Source: Cryptomeria japonica (lineage: Eukaryota > Streptophyta > Pinopsida > Cupressales > Cupressaceae). From it: a DNA stretch of 64,000 nt. Made by a program: the position numbers and the translations under genes. The DNA is taken from contig NW_026729207.1 of NCBI RefSeq assembly GCF_030272615.1, positions 1 through 64,000 of the forward strand, in the 5' to 3' direction. Position 1 is the first letter of the stretch. Each line of letters begins with the position of its first letter. The notes beneath the pieces were generated by a model that saw only the letters and a list, made by a program, of their open reading frames with translations, did not search any database and was not told the origin of the DNA. This document shows, piece after piece, positions 38,450 through 51,087 of the stretch.

Positions 38450-41400
38450 GGTTTTATGTTTTTTCCATTGTCTTCTAACTTTTTGTATTTTCCTTGTGTC
38501 ATACCACAAACAGTGGAGAACATTTTAGGTTTAAAAATGGCCACGAGTAGCTCCAAGCTAGTAGTTATCGCTTTTGCATTTGGCATGAATGGTTCCACCA
38601 AAAAAGTAAGCACAAAGATTTGTTTCCTGAAAGTTTTTTAATGAGGTATGACTTTTGATAATTCCTTTGATGTGGTTTTACCTACTCAAGAATTTGATTA
38701 TGAATGTCAATAGTTAGATCAATTTATGCTTATTGGTTATTTAATTTGGAGAGTCCCCCTGAAAACATTCTTTAGGATTGAGCTACCAAGGCATGGGCCC
38801 CTTATGGGATCCACCTTGCTGGTGTTCAAAACCTTACCAAAGGCATTTTTTGTTTTGTATTGTGTTGTTTTGTTTTTCGGAGGTTAATCATGTCTAAATT
38901 ATTTTTAAGAATGGTCAATGGTATGCTCGGTCACGCTTACTTTTTTTTCAACCTTGGTCTTGAGACTTCTTTGTTTGTGATAATAAGAAACTTTAGGTCC
39001 TAGTTTAGGTGGAGTTTACAGGTTTTTCGTCACCTTGTTGACACTTTATTTCTTCCATTCTTGCATCTCTTGGGAGGATGGTTTGTGTCAAACAAGATTG
39101 GTTCTATCATGCTCAACCCCAGAAAAAGGGTGTGTATTGAAATAGATTTGGCTCATGATATAAAGGACACAATTGATATTTATATAGGAATCCTTCATCA
39201 CACTCAAGTGTTCTTTATTGAATCTTCCTAATGCATGGTTTCATTGTCAATTTATTGAGGACAAGGTTTAGGACTACCTCCTGACTTCTTTAATAGCTAA
39301 AACCCATCACAATGTTGTATATCCTTCGAGTGCTTCTTTAAAGGTGACCAAAGAAAAATAAAAAAGGATGATGATGATTCTTAAGGGCAAGGCCACCTCA
39401 TCTATAGTTTTGGCAGCCAAGCCATAAGAACCTATGGTTTCTAATCTAGTACCTTCAGTTTAGGGAAATATATTATTACCACCAAAACTATTGAGGCTCC
39501 ACTTTGTCAACCTATGGTTCAAACTCATCAACTAGCCTTAGTGCTTTCAAATAAAGCTAATTGATTATATCATTCTCGTAGCCCATCTAAGAGTATGGAG
39601 GAAGATGAGATCATTCAAGAGAAACAATGGGGTGGGTTGCCTAGGTTTCAACCAACCTCCACCTTCTTACAGAACTAATTATCTTCCTTTGAGGATGATG
39701 ATGGTTTATAATAATATAGAACAAGATTTTTCTCTCATGGAATGTAAGATGTTTCACTGACCTTGCCAAGAAGTATTCTATGTGGGATATTTTAAAAATT
39801 ATCTTGGTATTGATGTGATATCTTTAGGAAATCAAAATTTCTTCTTTCATACTTTCAGCTACATGTTGGCTTATTTGGCTAGCTAGTTTGGCTTTCGCTT
39901 CCAATCATGAGACTACTCATGGAGGTGTTGTTACTCTTCTTACTCCATGGTGGTATTCATATATTATCGACCATGGATATAATCCTATCCATCAGCTGGT
40001 TGAGATCCCCATGTCAATCAAAAATCATTATTTTAGGATAATTAATGTTTATGTTGCCAATGATGTTGCTGAAATATCTACCCTTTGACAATTTGTCATG
40101 GATTCAATGGCCCCCAATGCTTGGGCTAGGTGTAGGGATTATAATATGTTGAGGTGGAATTTGAAAAGGAAGGCTTAGTGTATTTTTGTTTGATAGTTGA
40201 TGAATCAGAGGTGTGTCTTTACATGCATAATAAATTTGGGCTTTATGATTCCAATTCTTATCACAAAAATCCTCAAATTTTATGGCATGTGTGGAGAAAT
40301 TTTTGAGTCGAAAATGATAGTCCTTAAATGACTTGATCATGCCATGTTTATGGCTCATTGTTCTTTTCATTTGAATCTTGTCAAGATCTTCCTATTGTAC
40401 CTCTCCTCGAGGTTACTCTATCTGACTACTACCCAAATAAGTTCAGCATAGAATGGTTTGTGACACCAGTTCAAGCCTCCAAAACACAATTTTCCTTGAA
40501 TACCACTTAGATGAGTCACAAGAACACATTGACTCACAAGCAATGGGTTTGGAATCTTGATTTTTATCCCACTCAATAGCCTAGGTGGATTGCATGGTGG
40601 AACAATGATATTCAACACAAATAATGCTTTCTTAACAATTATGGGTGACAAATTTCTATTTTTCATTGATGATCCTACAAGGCTAACACCTTGAATCTCC
40701 AACATGCCACTAAAGATCTCTTAGTTGATCCAATGTTGCTAACCTTGGAAGCCTAATTAGCCCAAATTTGGTAGCAAAAGAAAATTTGTTGATGCTCATG
40801 CCACTAGAGGTGCCTAGATCATAGCCAAACCTCACTAGTTAAAAGTGAGAGATTGAACTTGTAAAGGGTTTTTTTTGGCTCATTAATCTTGTCATTCTTT
40901 TTTAGACAAAAAAATCAAAGAAGACTAGTTGGTTCTCTTTGAGTTAATACACATTCTCTAGGATTTTGTACACCATTATGAGAAAGTTTCACAATGCATG
41001 AAGCTTCTCTTAAGAAAGATAGGGCTCTCTAGGATTGTCTCAAAGTTGTGCCATGTCAGTTCTCTAGGGCCTAGTTCAACTTCTATAAGAAATTTCTCAC
41101 CCTATAGGATTCAAAGGAGGCTATCAGTTCCATGGTAGATGACCCTTGGTTGTGTTTTTTTCCCATGTGAGTTTTACAAGGCCCTTTGATCATGTCTTGG
41201 TTCCAATTTATATAAGGTCTATTTGGAGGCTTCTCATAACTAGTCATTAGGAAAGTTAATTAGAAAAGGCAATATTAAATTTATACCTAAATGTAGTGAC
41301 CCATAAGATATTTGTAACTAGCAGCAATTCACCCTCCTTGACATCTCTTAAAAGATCATGTGTAGCCAATGCCTTATCTCTAAAAATATGATGTCTAGTT

Positions 41401-42835
41401 CCTCAAGTTGTTTGCTGAGAGTATATAGTTTTTATCAAAAATAGATTTATTGTGGATAATATTATTGTTGTCTTTGAAGGTATGGAATGGGATCACCACA
41501 CTAAGCCAACTTCCATCTTGATTAAAATTTATTTTTCTAAAGCCAATGATTGTCTTTAGAGACCTTTGATTCTAGCTATATTGAGAGCCCTTAGCTTTGG
41601 ATCTTGTTTCATTCAGTATGTGCAAATGATTTTTAGAGATGCTTCTACTTGCATCACCATCAAAGTTTGCTAGTATTTTGTGTTTGGGCTCCACTAATCC
41701 ATCTACCAAGGGCATCCACTTGCTCCCTCTCTTTATGTTCTTCATATTGAAGGGTTCAGTTATATATTGACAAACTTTATCTCTATTGGGAGAGTTCGAG
41801 GAATTGCCCTACTCGAATCTTCTACTCAATTGGTTAATGATCATTTTGCAGATTATTATTTTCTCACTCTCATTGAGGATGAGAAAAATGTTAAAAGGGT
41901 TCTTTAGTGGATCAGTGGTATAAAATATAGTGTTATCACTAGTCCTTCCTTCCCATGCCATCTTAGCTTTATTGGTATGGGTAGAAGTGAATTGGACATT
42001 GGAAATGTTTCACTTTTTGCGCATTCCCTTTTCTTTCCAAGCATCTCTGGTTAATCTTTGAAATGTTGTTCTTGTCAAAATTGAGAAGAATCTCTCCTAT
42101 TGGATTAATAAGCCTCTATCCCTTGCTAGTAAACTCTAGCTTTGTTTTAAAACATTGGTGGCCACCCATGTGTATTATTCTTCCTGTTGCGGTCCTTCCA
42201 ATGCCTCGCATATGAAACTTGAAAAGATTCTTCATGATTTTCTTAGGCCTCTTACAAGGACTACAAGGGATTTCACCATTTGGCTAGGGTTTTTTGTTTT
42301 CCCCCGCATGATTTTAGTGGGTTTGGTCTCATCTCTATGCGAAGACAAGGCTTAGTCCTTTGTTCTAAATGGATTGTCTAAGCCATTTCTAGGAGTGAGA
42401 CCTAGAGGATTCTTCTTTGACATTTTATTTGTTCTAACTTCCTAGCTCATAGGTTATCCTAGAAGGGATTGGATTTTAGACCCTTCTTGTTATGCCAACA
42501 CCTATTCAAATAGAAGGCACTTTCATTTACAAAAGTATATGTTGTGCCTAGGAAGTCGTCAAGCCTTGGCTTTGGTGGGCTAGCTCTGTCTTTCAAAATG
42601 AATCATCTTTTAATCATCATTACCTTCGATGGTCTCCTCTCATTCATGTACACTAGGGCCTCCCCCTAGTTTGCTTTCCCTAGGTCAATTTATTCTACTT
42701 GGGCTTCACTCTTATGCTTGTTATTTTGTTTAGTTGTTTCTTTTCTTTTAAGGCTTTTCCCATGTGACTCTATAACTACTTTTTGAGCTCTACTCATATG
42801 ACATGTCCCTCTCTATTTTTTAGATATGAATATTA
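38450..42835 (+). pseudogene. LINE A (L1-type non-LTR retrotransposon), decayed
   Basis: ORF1-like remains lie at 38500-39650. An endonuclease region follows at about 39720-40180 (LSWNVRC-like start, then an HGGVVTLL block). RT remains extend to about 42300. Recognisable RT motifs are YQGHPLAPSLYVLH near 41700 (the conserved QGxPLSP region) and FADYYFLTL near 41850, where the usual ADD catalytic pair is altered. A post-RT block with KIEKNLSYWINKPLSLASKL lies near 42080-42140, then 3' UTR to about 42835. Dozens of stops and frameshifts. Plant L1 elements copy themselves by target-primed reverse transcription; this one is long dead. Confidence 0.75.
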
Positions 42836-42839
42836 TAAT

Positions 42840-43155
42840 TTTAATCTAATATAGATACTCACATACTATTGATAAAAATAAAAGTTATAATTAATATTAC
42901 ATAAATATAATTAATACAATATAATTTTAAAATAACATCGATTTTTGTGGGAGTCCATTATTTCATAGGTAAGTTGTTATATCTTGAAATAGTTTGTTTT
43001 ATTGATACCCAGTTTGCATTTAGATAATCTAAGATAATGAATACACAAGCATTCCAAAGCCATTCATGTCCTAAAAGGGTGTTATTACCTCACAAAGATT
43101 CATGACTTGTGATGCAGATTAAATTATGTGTCATGTGGTTCTCATGAGTTGTGAT
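42840..43155. other. AT-rich spacer between LINE A and LINE B
   Basis: It starts with the AT repeat shared with 44040-44225. It also has a short direct repeat around 43105 and 43150 (GTGATGCAGATTAAATTA). No gene is seen. Confidence 0.5.
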
Positions 43156-43159
43156 GCAG

Positions 43160-44040
43160 ATTAAATTACTTTTTTCTTCGCATTTGGTTCTCTTGAGGAT
43201 TGGCTTCACATCCCTTTCAGATTTACCTATATTTTGCATTCTTTTAAGGTGGATATTCTCTTTTCTTTATGGAAAGATAGAAATGGTAGTATTTTTGCTC
43301 ACAACTCTATAAATACTTCTATTTCACTTTATACTAAAGCCACCATTTGTAAAAATGTCATGATGCATATTCAAGTTTAAGTGAATAAAGTGGCTATTTG
43401 ACCATTGGGGTAATGCCCCATGCACTTTAGCTAGAGTGCCTCCAATTAGTTCTGCCTCTTACAACCGATCTCCTTCCTAAGGCTGCTGACGTCAGTGTTT
43501 CTCTTCTCTATGCTCTCATTCACCAATTTCTAATGCCCCTCACTGCCACATTGGTGGCAAGGATGGTTGGGCTCAGTTATGCTTTACTTCTCCTCCACAT
43601 GTAGGTATTTCATTTTGGTGGCCTTCAAGTGGTACAAGGCCATTTACTGGTGGTTGTAGTGGATGGCCTTCAACTAGCAGTGGTGGTGGGTGGTCAGATT
43701 CTTCTAAGAACTTCCCTTATATGGATCTAGCTATTTCTCTGAAATAGATTGAAGATAAAGAAGAGGGAAAGACAAATGCTTATAAGCGATGCTCCCTACC
43801 TGATGTCACCCTGGACCCTGCTAACGTATGGGGTAAGCAAAATGACAAGGACTCTCTTCTAGTTCCCTCTAGAATTTCTCTTGTTGCATAGCTTGGTGCT
43901 CGTTTTATTCTACTCGAGATTCACTCTTATGCTTGCTATTTTGTTTAGTTGTTTCTTTGCTTTTAAGGCTTTGTCCATGTGACTCACTACTTTTTGGGCT
44001 CTACTCATATGACATGACCCTCTATAATTTTTAGATATGA
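43160..44040 (+). pseudogene. LINE B, 5'-truncated 3' end
   Basis: The plus strand reads as the end of a plant LINE ORF2: a block with ILFSLWKDRNGSIFAHN (about 43240-43310), typical of the region after the RT zinc-binding domain, then stop-ridden sequence. The 3' UTR at 43895-44040 is about 90% identical by eye to that of LINE A at 42690-42835. 5' truncation is the normal outcome of incomplete target-primed reverse transcription. Confidence 0.65.
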
Positions 44041-44228
44041 ATATTAGAATTTTAATCTAATATAGATACTCACATACTATTCATAAAAGTAAAAGTTATA
44101 ATTAATATTAAATAAATATAATTTAAATAATATAATTTTAAAATAATATTGATTTAAAATTATAATAATTAAAAATCACCACAAATATTTTTATTACAAT
44201 ATTACTCACTACTATGTGACACTTGTTT

Positions 44229-44262
44229 AGATATTCAGAACATATTTATGTTCTGAATATCT
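44229..44262. repeat. Perfect 16-bp palindrome with 2-nt loop
   Basis: Arms 44229-44244 and 44247-44262 (AGATATTCAGAACATA and its exact reverse complement) are separated by TT. Confidence 0.95.
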
Positions 44263-44300
44263 GTTTTAAATAAAAGAATATTGAACGGAGAAATAGGAAA

Positions 44301-44475
44301 AATCAAATGATCTGGTATTGTTCGATTGCGTTTGCATTTCGATTTCTGTGGTAGTCCGTCATATGATAGGGAAGCTGAAATATAAAAAATCAAATGATCT
44401 GCTATTGTTCGATTGGGCTTGCATTTCGATTTCTGTGGGAGTCCATTATTTAACGCTCACTCATCTCCTTCACTC
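44301..44475. repeat. 87-bp tandem duplication upstream of the polygalacturonase pseudogene
   Basis: Two copies start at 44301 and 44388 and share AATCAAATGATCTG through GATTTCTGTGG. They end about 60 bp before the pseudogene ATG, so this may have been promoter DNA. Confidence 0.8.
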
Positions 44476-44531
44476 ATACCTTAGGTCTCTTTCTCTAATT
44501 CATACTGAATCTTAGTTAGGCTCTAATTCTA

Positions 44532-46521
44532 ATGAGATCAATGGCTCGACCAGGTCAAAATCTTCATGTGAAATTTTTTGTCTTGGTGGCCTTATATTTG
44601 ATCATCATGGCCGTTGAAGCCCAGTTAATCACATCTCTGGAAGAAGTTTTGGCGTACAAAATTATGGTGCAGTGGGTGGTGGGTGATGTCCTCTAACAGT
44701 TTCTATCTTGAGTAACAGAAAGTTTACTTGTTATTATTAAGGACTCCAAAATCTAGTCTTATTAAAATTCTAATGGTTTTCAGGCGTTTACTCGTGCATG
44801 GAATGATGCTTGTAAAGCGTCGTCTGCAACTTTGAATGTAGCAGGTGGCAAGACTTTTCTGGTTAACAATATATATTTCCAGGGACCGTGTCAGCCTGGT
44901 TTCACATTTCAGGTCTAAAATTTGAACATAATTCTAAAGGATTAAAAAACAATGGATTTAATACATCTAATTTTGTCGAAAAATTGTATAGTTCTATGCT
45001 ATTTGTATTTGTAGTAATAATAGTAATCCTTCTTCAAAGTTTACCATACTCTAGATTAATTCTATGTTTGATCCTCATTCTGTAAATTTGTGCACTGATT
45101 CGAGAATATGGTAGTAGCTCAAGACAAATTTTTAATGTTTATTTTACTAGGTCGACGGAACTATTGATCCACCAGAAAATCCGAGCAGCTGGAAGCGCAC
45201 ATGGAACTATTGATCCACCAGAAAATCCGAGCAGCTGGAAGAGCACATATGTGTGGTGGTTGTTCGAGCATCTTCAACAATTTACATTGACAGGGAAGGG
45301 CACTATTGACGGAAAAGGAAGTAATTGATGGGGTAAACATAAAAGTAGACCAACGGTTAGTAACCATTTACACTGCTGAACTTCTCTCAGTGTTTCTAGT
45401 TTCTGATACAGAATATATGTAAAATTTTACCTAAACCTGCACAGTAAGGTTCTAGTTTTAATTTTCAAACAGATTATGCAGATGAATCAGGAAAACTTAA
45501 TAAAACCTGTAAAAAGAGAGTTTTTTTTAAATTAGCTTACAATAAAGCAAGCAACAGCCCTCAAAACCTGTAAAAACTACTTACATGCGCTAAAATTATA
45601 GATGCATATCATATGACTTTCTTTTTTCTGTAGGCCATTCAATTCAATGATGTGAAAGGGAGTGCACTGAGTGGACTGAAGGTGAGAAACAGTCCTCAAT
45701 TTCATGTCACATTGACAAATTGTGACAGTGTCCAGATCGTGGGTATTACCATTCAGGCACCAGAAAGCAGCCCAAACACTGATGGAATTGATACGTTCCA
45801 ATCCACAAACATAGTCATAAAAGATTCCACTATTGGAACAGGTAAAGGAATGAGGAATGTGGCAAATATTATCATTTTCAGATTTAGTTTTAAATAAAAC
45901 AGTTTGAATTTCAAAGGGTGAATTGTCTTACTGATAACTATTTTGGATCATATTTCATGATTCATTTTGACTATAAAATTACTCTATGATACATCAATGA
46001 TGTTATTTGATTACAAGTTAAAAAACTGATAAAAGAAAATGGATGTGACTATTATAACTTAAAAAAAGAAAATGGATGTGACTATTATAACTAAAAAAAT
46101 TCATATCATAGATTAATTATGATCTCAGATTTTTTCTTATATTCTTAAATATAATATTAAATAGCAGAGATTATATGTGAATAGAGAAATATGAGTACAT
46201 GGAAGTTTGATGACTGCAGGAGATGACTGTGTGGGGATAGGTGATGGGTCTTCAAATATTAACATCAATGATATCACATGCGGTCCAGGCCATGGAATAA
46301 GGCGATTAACCCTCTAAACAAACACAAATACCTTAACAGCTAATAATAATTTATGTCTGTCTAAATATGTTATGCATTAGAAATTATTTATATTATTTGT
46401 ATAATTTTGCAGCATTGGAAGCCTTGGAAGAGGAAACACGAAAGCATATGTCCATTCGATTCACGTGAACGGCGCCAAGTTGACATTAACAACGAATGGA
46501 TTAAGAATCAAGACATGGCCG
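44532..46521 (+). pseudogene. Polygalacturonase (GH28) pseudogene 2, six exons, interrupted
   Basis: Exons by splice signals and homology: 1 (44532 to about 44694, signal peptide, two internal deletions), 2 (44784-44912), 3 (45151-45355), 4 (45634-45841), 5 (46220-46301), 6 (46413 to about 46521). The GH28 signatures are all visible: SPNTDGID in exon 4, GDDC and GHGI in exon 5, NGLRIKTW in exon 6, which supply the catalytic aspartates, the histidine and the substrate-binding RIK. Damage: exon 1 deletions, a 46-bp tandem duplication in exon 3 shifting the frame, a TGG-to-TGA type stop at the conserved NWWG of exon 3, and a GC instead of GT after exon 5. LINE C replaces everything after exon 6's RIKTW. 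The ancestor was a secreted pectin-degrading enzyme. Confidence 0.9.
45157..45248 (+). repeat. 46-bp tandem duplication in polygalacturonase exon 3
   Basis: Copies 45157-45202 and 45203-45248 differ at one base (GCGCAC versus GAGCAC). Because 46 is not a multiple of 3, the duplication shifts the frame. Confidence 0.93.
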
Positions 46522-49500
46522 GTGATAGAGTCGGGAGCTTTTTCGGCGCGCAGGTCTGAGCGGGAGCGACAAGTAGACTGTGGAGGAGGCCTCCCTCCTC
46601 CACATGGTTTGATTCTTCTCTCCCCTGTTTTATCTTCCTGGCTTGTTTTTCTTTTTATGGTTTCGCTTTCTGTGCTGTCTCTGTGTTGCATTTATTTCTT
46701 AGGCGTCTTCCGTAGTCTCTTTCTTGTGCGATCTGCTCTTGGTCTTTAATGGAGTCTGGATGTGACGGTGCATTCACTGCACTGTCCCAACCTAACCCTA
46801 TTTCCCCAACCTAACTCTATTTCCCCACTACTGGATCATTCCAGTATGCCTTCCAATAAACCTTCATTTAGAGATATTATATCTAGGGCTTCCCTGGCTA
46901 TCTCTGACGATGCGAAGTTCCTGGCAACCAGCGGCGATGGAGGTGGTCGTTCAGAAGGTAAGGATTCTAGTGATGACCCTGAGTCTATCCTTATCTTGCC
47001 TAATGATTCTTTGGTTCACGAAATTACATTAGAAAAAAATAGACTTAAAGAGACTTCTATTTTCTTTGCTTCTGTTGATATTGATAAATGTCCTCCACGC
47101 AAATTCATGGATGATTGGTTTCATAACTACTAGAGCTTAAAGCTTGGTTTTTGGATTTGCTTTTGTAGGCAAATTCAGAAAGGATTGTTTGTTATCTTTT
47201 TAAATAGCCATGATATGCAGGTTGAGGTTCTCAAAAAACAATATTGGGCGGTCGGTAAGACTTCCTTCCGTGCCCTTGGGTGTTCTCCTGAAGCTATTAG
47301 TGAGGAGGTCTTGGCTTTGTCATGCCCTAGATGGGTTCTTCTTAAAATCATTTTGCCTTTCTTATGGCACTTCATTCCCCATATAGTTGAACCAATTGGT
47401 AAGGTCATTAGGATGGATGACACTCCAGACTCATCCCCCATCTTGATGATCATGTGCTAATTTCCTTGAAACCTGGGATTGACATCTCTAAAGCGCTTAA
47501 CCTTAGCATAGGTGGAGAAATCTACTCATGTCCTTTTGAAATCCTTGGAGGTTTACACGCTTGCTTCCTCTATAGGAAGGAAGGTCGCCTTCGCAAAGAT
47601 TGCCCCATCATTAAAAGGAAGAAATTTGTTAAAGAACCACGTGTTGATAACCCGAGTCCCTGTGTTCCTTTGAATACTGCTCATGTGGTCTCCTCTGTTG
47701 AACTTGTCCCTACTGAAGCTAACAATAAAACTTTTGACAATAATCCTACCATTGATGTGAGCAACTCTAGCAAGCCCACTCCTTGCCCTGATTTTGGTTG
47801 TTTTAATGTGGACCCCCCTCACTACTCCCTAATTGAGCAAGCCCTCAAGAAACTGGAAAGCGATCAAGGGGATGATTTCTAGCTAGTCTCATGTAAGTCA
47901 AAGAAGCGTAGAAGAAAAAATGCACAACAACTTGCCTTGGAAAAAACCAACTTTGTTAAAACTCTGGAATAGGGTAAGAATAAAAAATCTGATGCCCTCT
48001 TAGACCATGGTATGGTCACCCAATCCTCTACTATTAAATCTGGCTCCAAGTTGATTGTTAAATCCATTGTTAAATCCTTTGAGAACCCAGATCGGATGCA
48101 TGGTGATTCCAATATTCGAGGAGTCCCAAAGAGGCCTCTAGTTACTCTTGGCACTCTTGAACACAGTGGTAAAATGATTGGGGTTCTATGTGGCCCCTCC
48201 CCCCATATTGAAACCAGTGTGCATTCGGCCTTGGTTCCAATTCCTAGTATACTTAACAAAATTGGTGATGATTCAGTTATCCATGTTATTCCTACTAAAT
48301 GCGATGATAGTAGTCTCTTTTCACAAGTTCCCTGCACTGTGAATGAGGAATGTCATTCTCACCCGAATAATGAGTTGAAACTACATTATGTTGAGTCACA
48401 TATGGATCTCGACTCTGATAGGGATGATCTTGATCTCCCCGACTCCAATGTTAAAAGTAGGGGATGACCATTGGGATCCAAAAACAAGGGGCCCCTGCAC
48501 AAGAAAAACAATAAGGAGCTAAATTGTTCTCCTGTCCAATCTAGTAGCCCGAAGGCTACTAAAGACTCCTAACTCTCATTGATCATGAAGGTTGTTTCTT
48601 GGAGCATTAGAGATCTGGAAGCTCCAGATAGGAAACATGTTATCAAAATATTTTTAAATAATATTAAAAATATTGATTTCCTCATGCTTCAAGAGCTTAA
48701 ATCAACCAATTTCACCCTTCAAGTTAATCTGGATTTTATTTGGAAAGATTCTGCTAAAATTTGCTTGGACCACCCCAGAGGTAGAGGGGGTGTTGGACTT
48801 CTTTTTAATCAAAAATGGGAGAAGCACCTTATTCAGAAAGGCATTTCCTCGTGTAAGAGGGTTGTTTGGGCCATTTTCAGTATTGACAACTCTTCTTTCG
48901 GGGTTTGTGTTGTCTATGCTTCCAATGACTATAAGGAATGATATGAGTTGTGGAACTACCTTTCCTCCTTGAATGATATACCGTGGATTATAGGGGGAGA
49001 TTTTAACATGATTGAGAACCAAGAGGATAAAGTTGGTGGGAACCCTTTTGAGTGGAAAGGCCCTAAGAAGATCTAGTGGGATAGGTTTAAACATCAGAAA
49101 AACTTGTTTGACCCTCTAGTGGGTAGTAAAGGTGTTTATAGTGGTATCTAGTTCACCTAGTGTAACCTTCAGAAAGGTGATTCTTGGATTTACTCTAGAC
49201 TTGACCATTTTTATGCTAAAAAGGAATTTTTCTCTTTTGTGCCGGATGAGAGAGGTAAGTTTGTTGGTGTCTGGCCTGTTACTCTCTCAGATCATCGCCC
49301 TATTATTTCTAATTTTAAAATCCCCAACTCCTCGACCTGTACCTCTATTTGTAACTCTAGGTTCCTCCTTAACGTTGCCTTGCTTAAAGATCCTGTGGTG
49401 CTTGCTGCCACCAACATGATTAGACTTCTTAATAATTAGAACATGAACCTCCCCTCCCTTCTTAGTAAATGGAACTATAATGTTTCTTCTTGAAAAAAAC

Positions 49501-49620
49501 TTTTTCAAACTGTTGGGCCGGAAAAGGCTAAGGATTATAGATTTGTTGAGAAATCTCTTACTTGTCATCTTCTTAAGTTTGAGGAAGAATGTCAGTTTTC
49601 CCCTAGTAATAGTGGGCTAA
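46522..49620 (+). pseudogene. LINE C (L1-type), 5' part with ORF1 and endonuclease
   Basis: It follows directly on polygalacturonase exon 6. A 5' UTR of about 320 bp leads to ORF1, ATG at 46846. ORF1 has a DUF4283-like domain (about 47130-47450; TAG at 47131-47133, frame change near 47450), a degraded CCHC knuckle (CFLYRKEGRLRKDC, where the second Cys is Y and the His is R), and a hydrophilic tail to about 48570. ORF2 starts near 48585 in the same frame with the AP-like endonuclease: SWSIRDL (canonical Asn is Ser), QELK, GGDFNM (about 48998) and SDHRPI (49287-49304). After about 49620 the homology stops: no RT, no poly-A. Function would be RNA binding (ORF1) and target nicking (ORF2). Confidence 0.85.
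46580..46603. repeat. Perfect 10-bp hairpin in LINE C 5' UTR
   Basis: GTGGAGGAGG and its exact complement flank a CCTC loop. Confidence 0.9.
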
Positions 49621-50340
49621 ATGCACAAAGTTGGGTTCCAATCCCGCAGAAGTCCACGGGTTGGGAAAAGAGCTCGCTAGAAATGGGTGTTCGATTTTTA
49701 CAAATCGGGCACCCGTTTTACTTCGGGTGCTTGAGCCATTCAAAAATAGGCGCGCGAAGCTAAACGGTCTCCCATTTCTTGAATGTATTTGTTTATTTTT
49801 TTAAAACCATTTTCTATTATTTTCACTGTTTCAAAAATGGGTAAATGTTTCAGAGGAGCACGGCTACCCATTTTTTTCATCCCAGGTGACCCCCCACACC
49901 ATTTTTTACCTCCTTCCAGGTACGTAGTTTTATTTTTTATATTCTATTTTATTTATTTATATTATTCTTCATAAAAAAATGTTAATTTATTGTTATTATT
50001 TTTCATAAAAAAAATGTTAATTTATTGTTATTTTTTAATTTTAGCATTTTGAAGTTTTAAAAATGTTTTTTATTTTATTTTATTTCATGTTTAAAATAGT
50101 TTTTAATTTTTAAATATGGCAAAAAACATGAATAGTAAAACTTGTAGGAAAAAAAAAACAAAAAAAAACGTAAATTAACAATAAACATTAGACACAAAAA
50201 ACAGACAAGAAACCCTGAACAGGAAAATGAACAGTAAACCCTAAATAGAAAAACACAAACAATAAATCCTATAAAATAAACAAACAAAAAACCTAGATTT
50301 AAATCAATAATAAACCCCCCTTCTCTCTCTCACACACACG
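49620..50340. other. Spacer of unknown origin with GC-richer hairpin at its start
   Basis: 49620-49780 is less AT-rich and contains a hairpin (arms 49685-49697 and 49702-49714, two transition mismatches) with a second possible pairing to CGGGTG at 49724-49729. The rest is AT-rich with A and T runs. No gene is seen. Confidence 0.45.
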
Positions 50341-50600
50341 TACATGTTACCATCTCTGTCATTATGCTCTCTCTCTCTCTCTCTCTCAATCTCTCATTAT
50401 CCCCTCTCTCTCACACACACATATTACCCCCTCTCTTTCCCTCTCTCTCTCTCTCTCACACATTACCCCCCTCTCTCTCTTCAACATGTTACCCTCTCTC
50501 TATCATTACCTACTCTCTATCTCTCAAATTATCTATTCACTCTCTAACCCGTTGTATCTCAAATTACCTACTCTCTCCCTCTCTCTCTATTTTAATCATG
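50310..50600. repeat. CT/CA-rich microsatellite tracts
   Basis: Interrupted (CT)n and short (CA)n runs, mainly 50366-50388 and 50440-50460. The open frames across them are composition artefacts. 50600-51080 shows no gene. Confidence 0.9.
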
Positions 50601-51087
50601 CGTAAAAGTTTGAATGTTTAAATTGAAATTTCTAAATGTTGTATTTAATTACATGATTCTTTTTTAAAAGTTAGATTTTTTATTTATGTTTTGATGTTTA
50701 ATTTATGTTTAAATTGAACTTTAAAATGATAATGAATATGAATGTGATTTTTTGTGTGTGTGAAAAATAGGGTTCTTAAATTTGATAACACTCTAACTAT
50801 CACTATTAATCCTCACTACTTCCTAACTTAGCCCAATCTCTAAAGATATACTATATATTTACAAACATTATAACATGTCATATACTTTGACTTAATAGTG
50901 GAAAGAGAAACCACAACCTGTCACCTACTCATTCAACTAATTGCACCACCACATAGACTAAATACATAGTCAATGTTAGACTTCCTAATGTCAACATCCC
51001 ATATCCAATTTGAGTTTGCAAGTCCCTATATTTTTAATAACATGTGGAACAATCCTACTAATAAAATTTCTTCTTTCCAAACTTTGC

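Noticed and set aside
44532-46521. Functional polygalacturonase gene
   Set aside because: Exon 1 deletions, a frame-shifting duplication, a stop at the conserved NWWG and loss of the 3' end rule it out.
50190-50260. Telomere-type CCCTAAA repeats
   Set aside because: Only single isolated units are present, no array.
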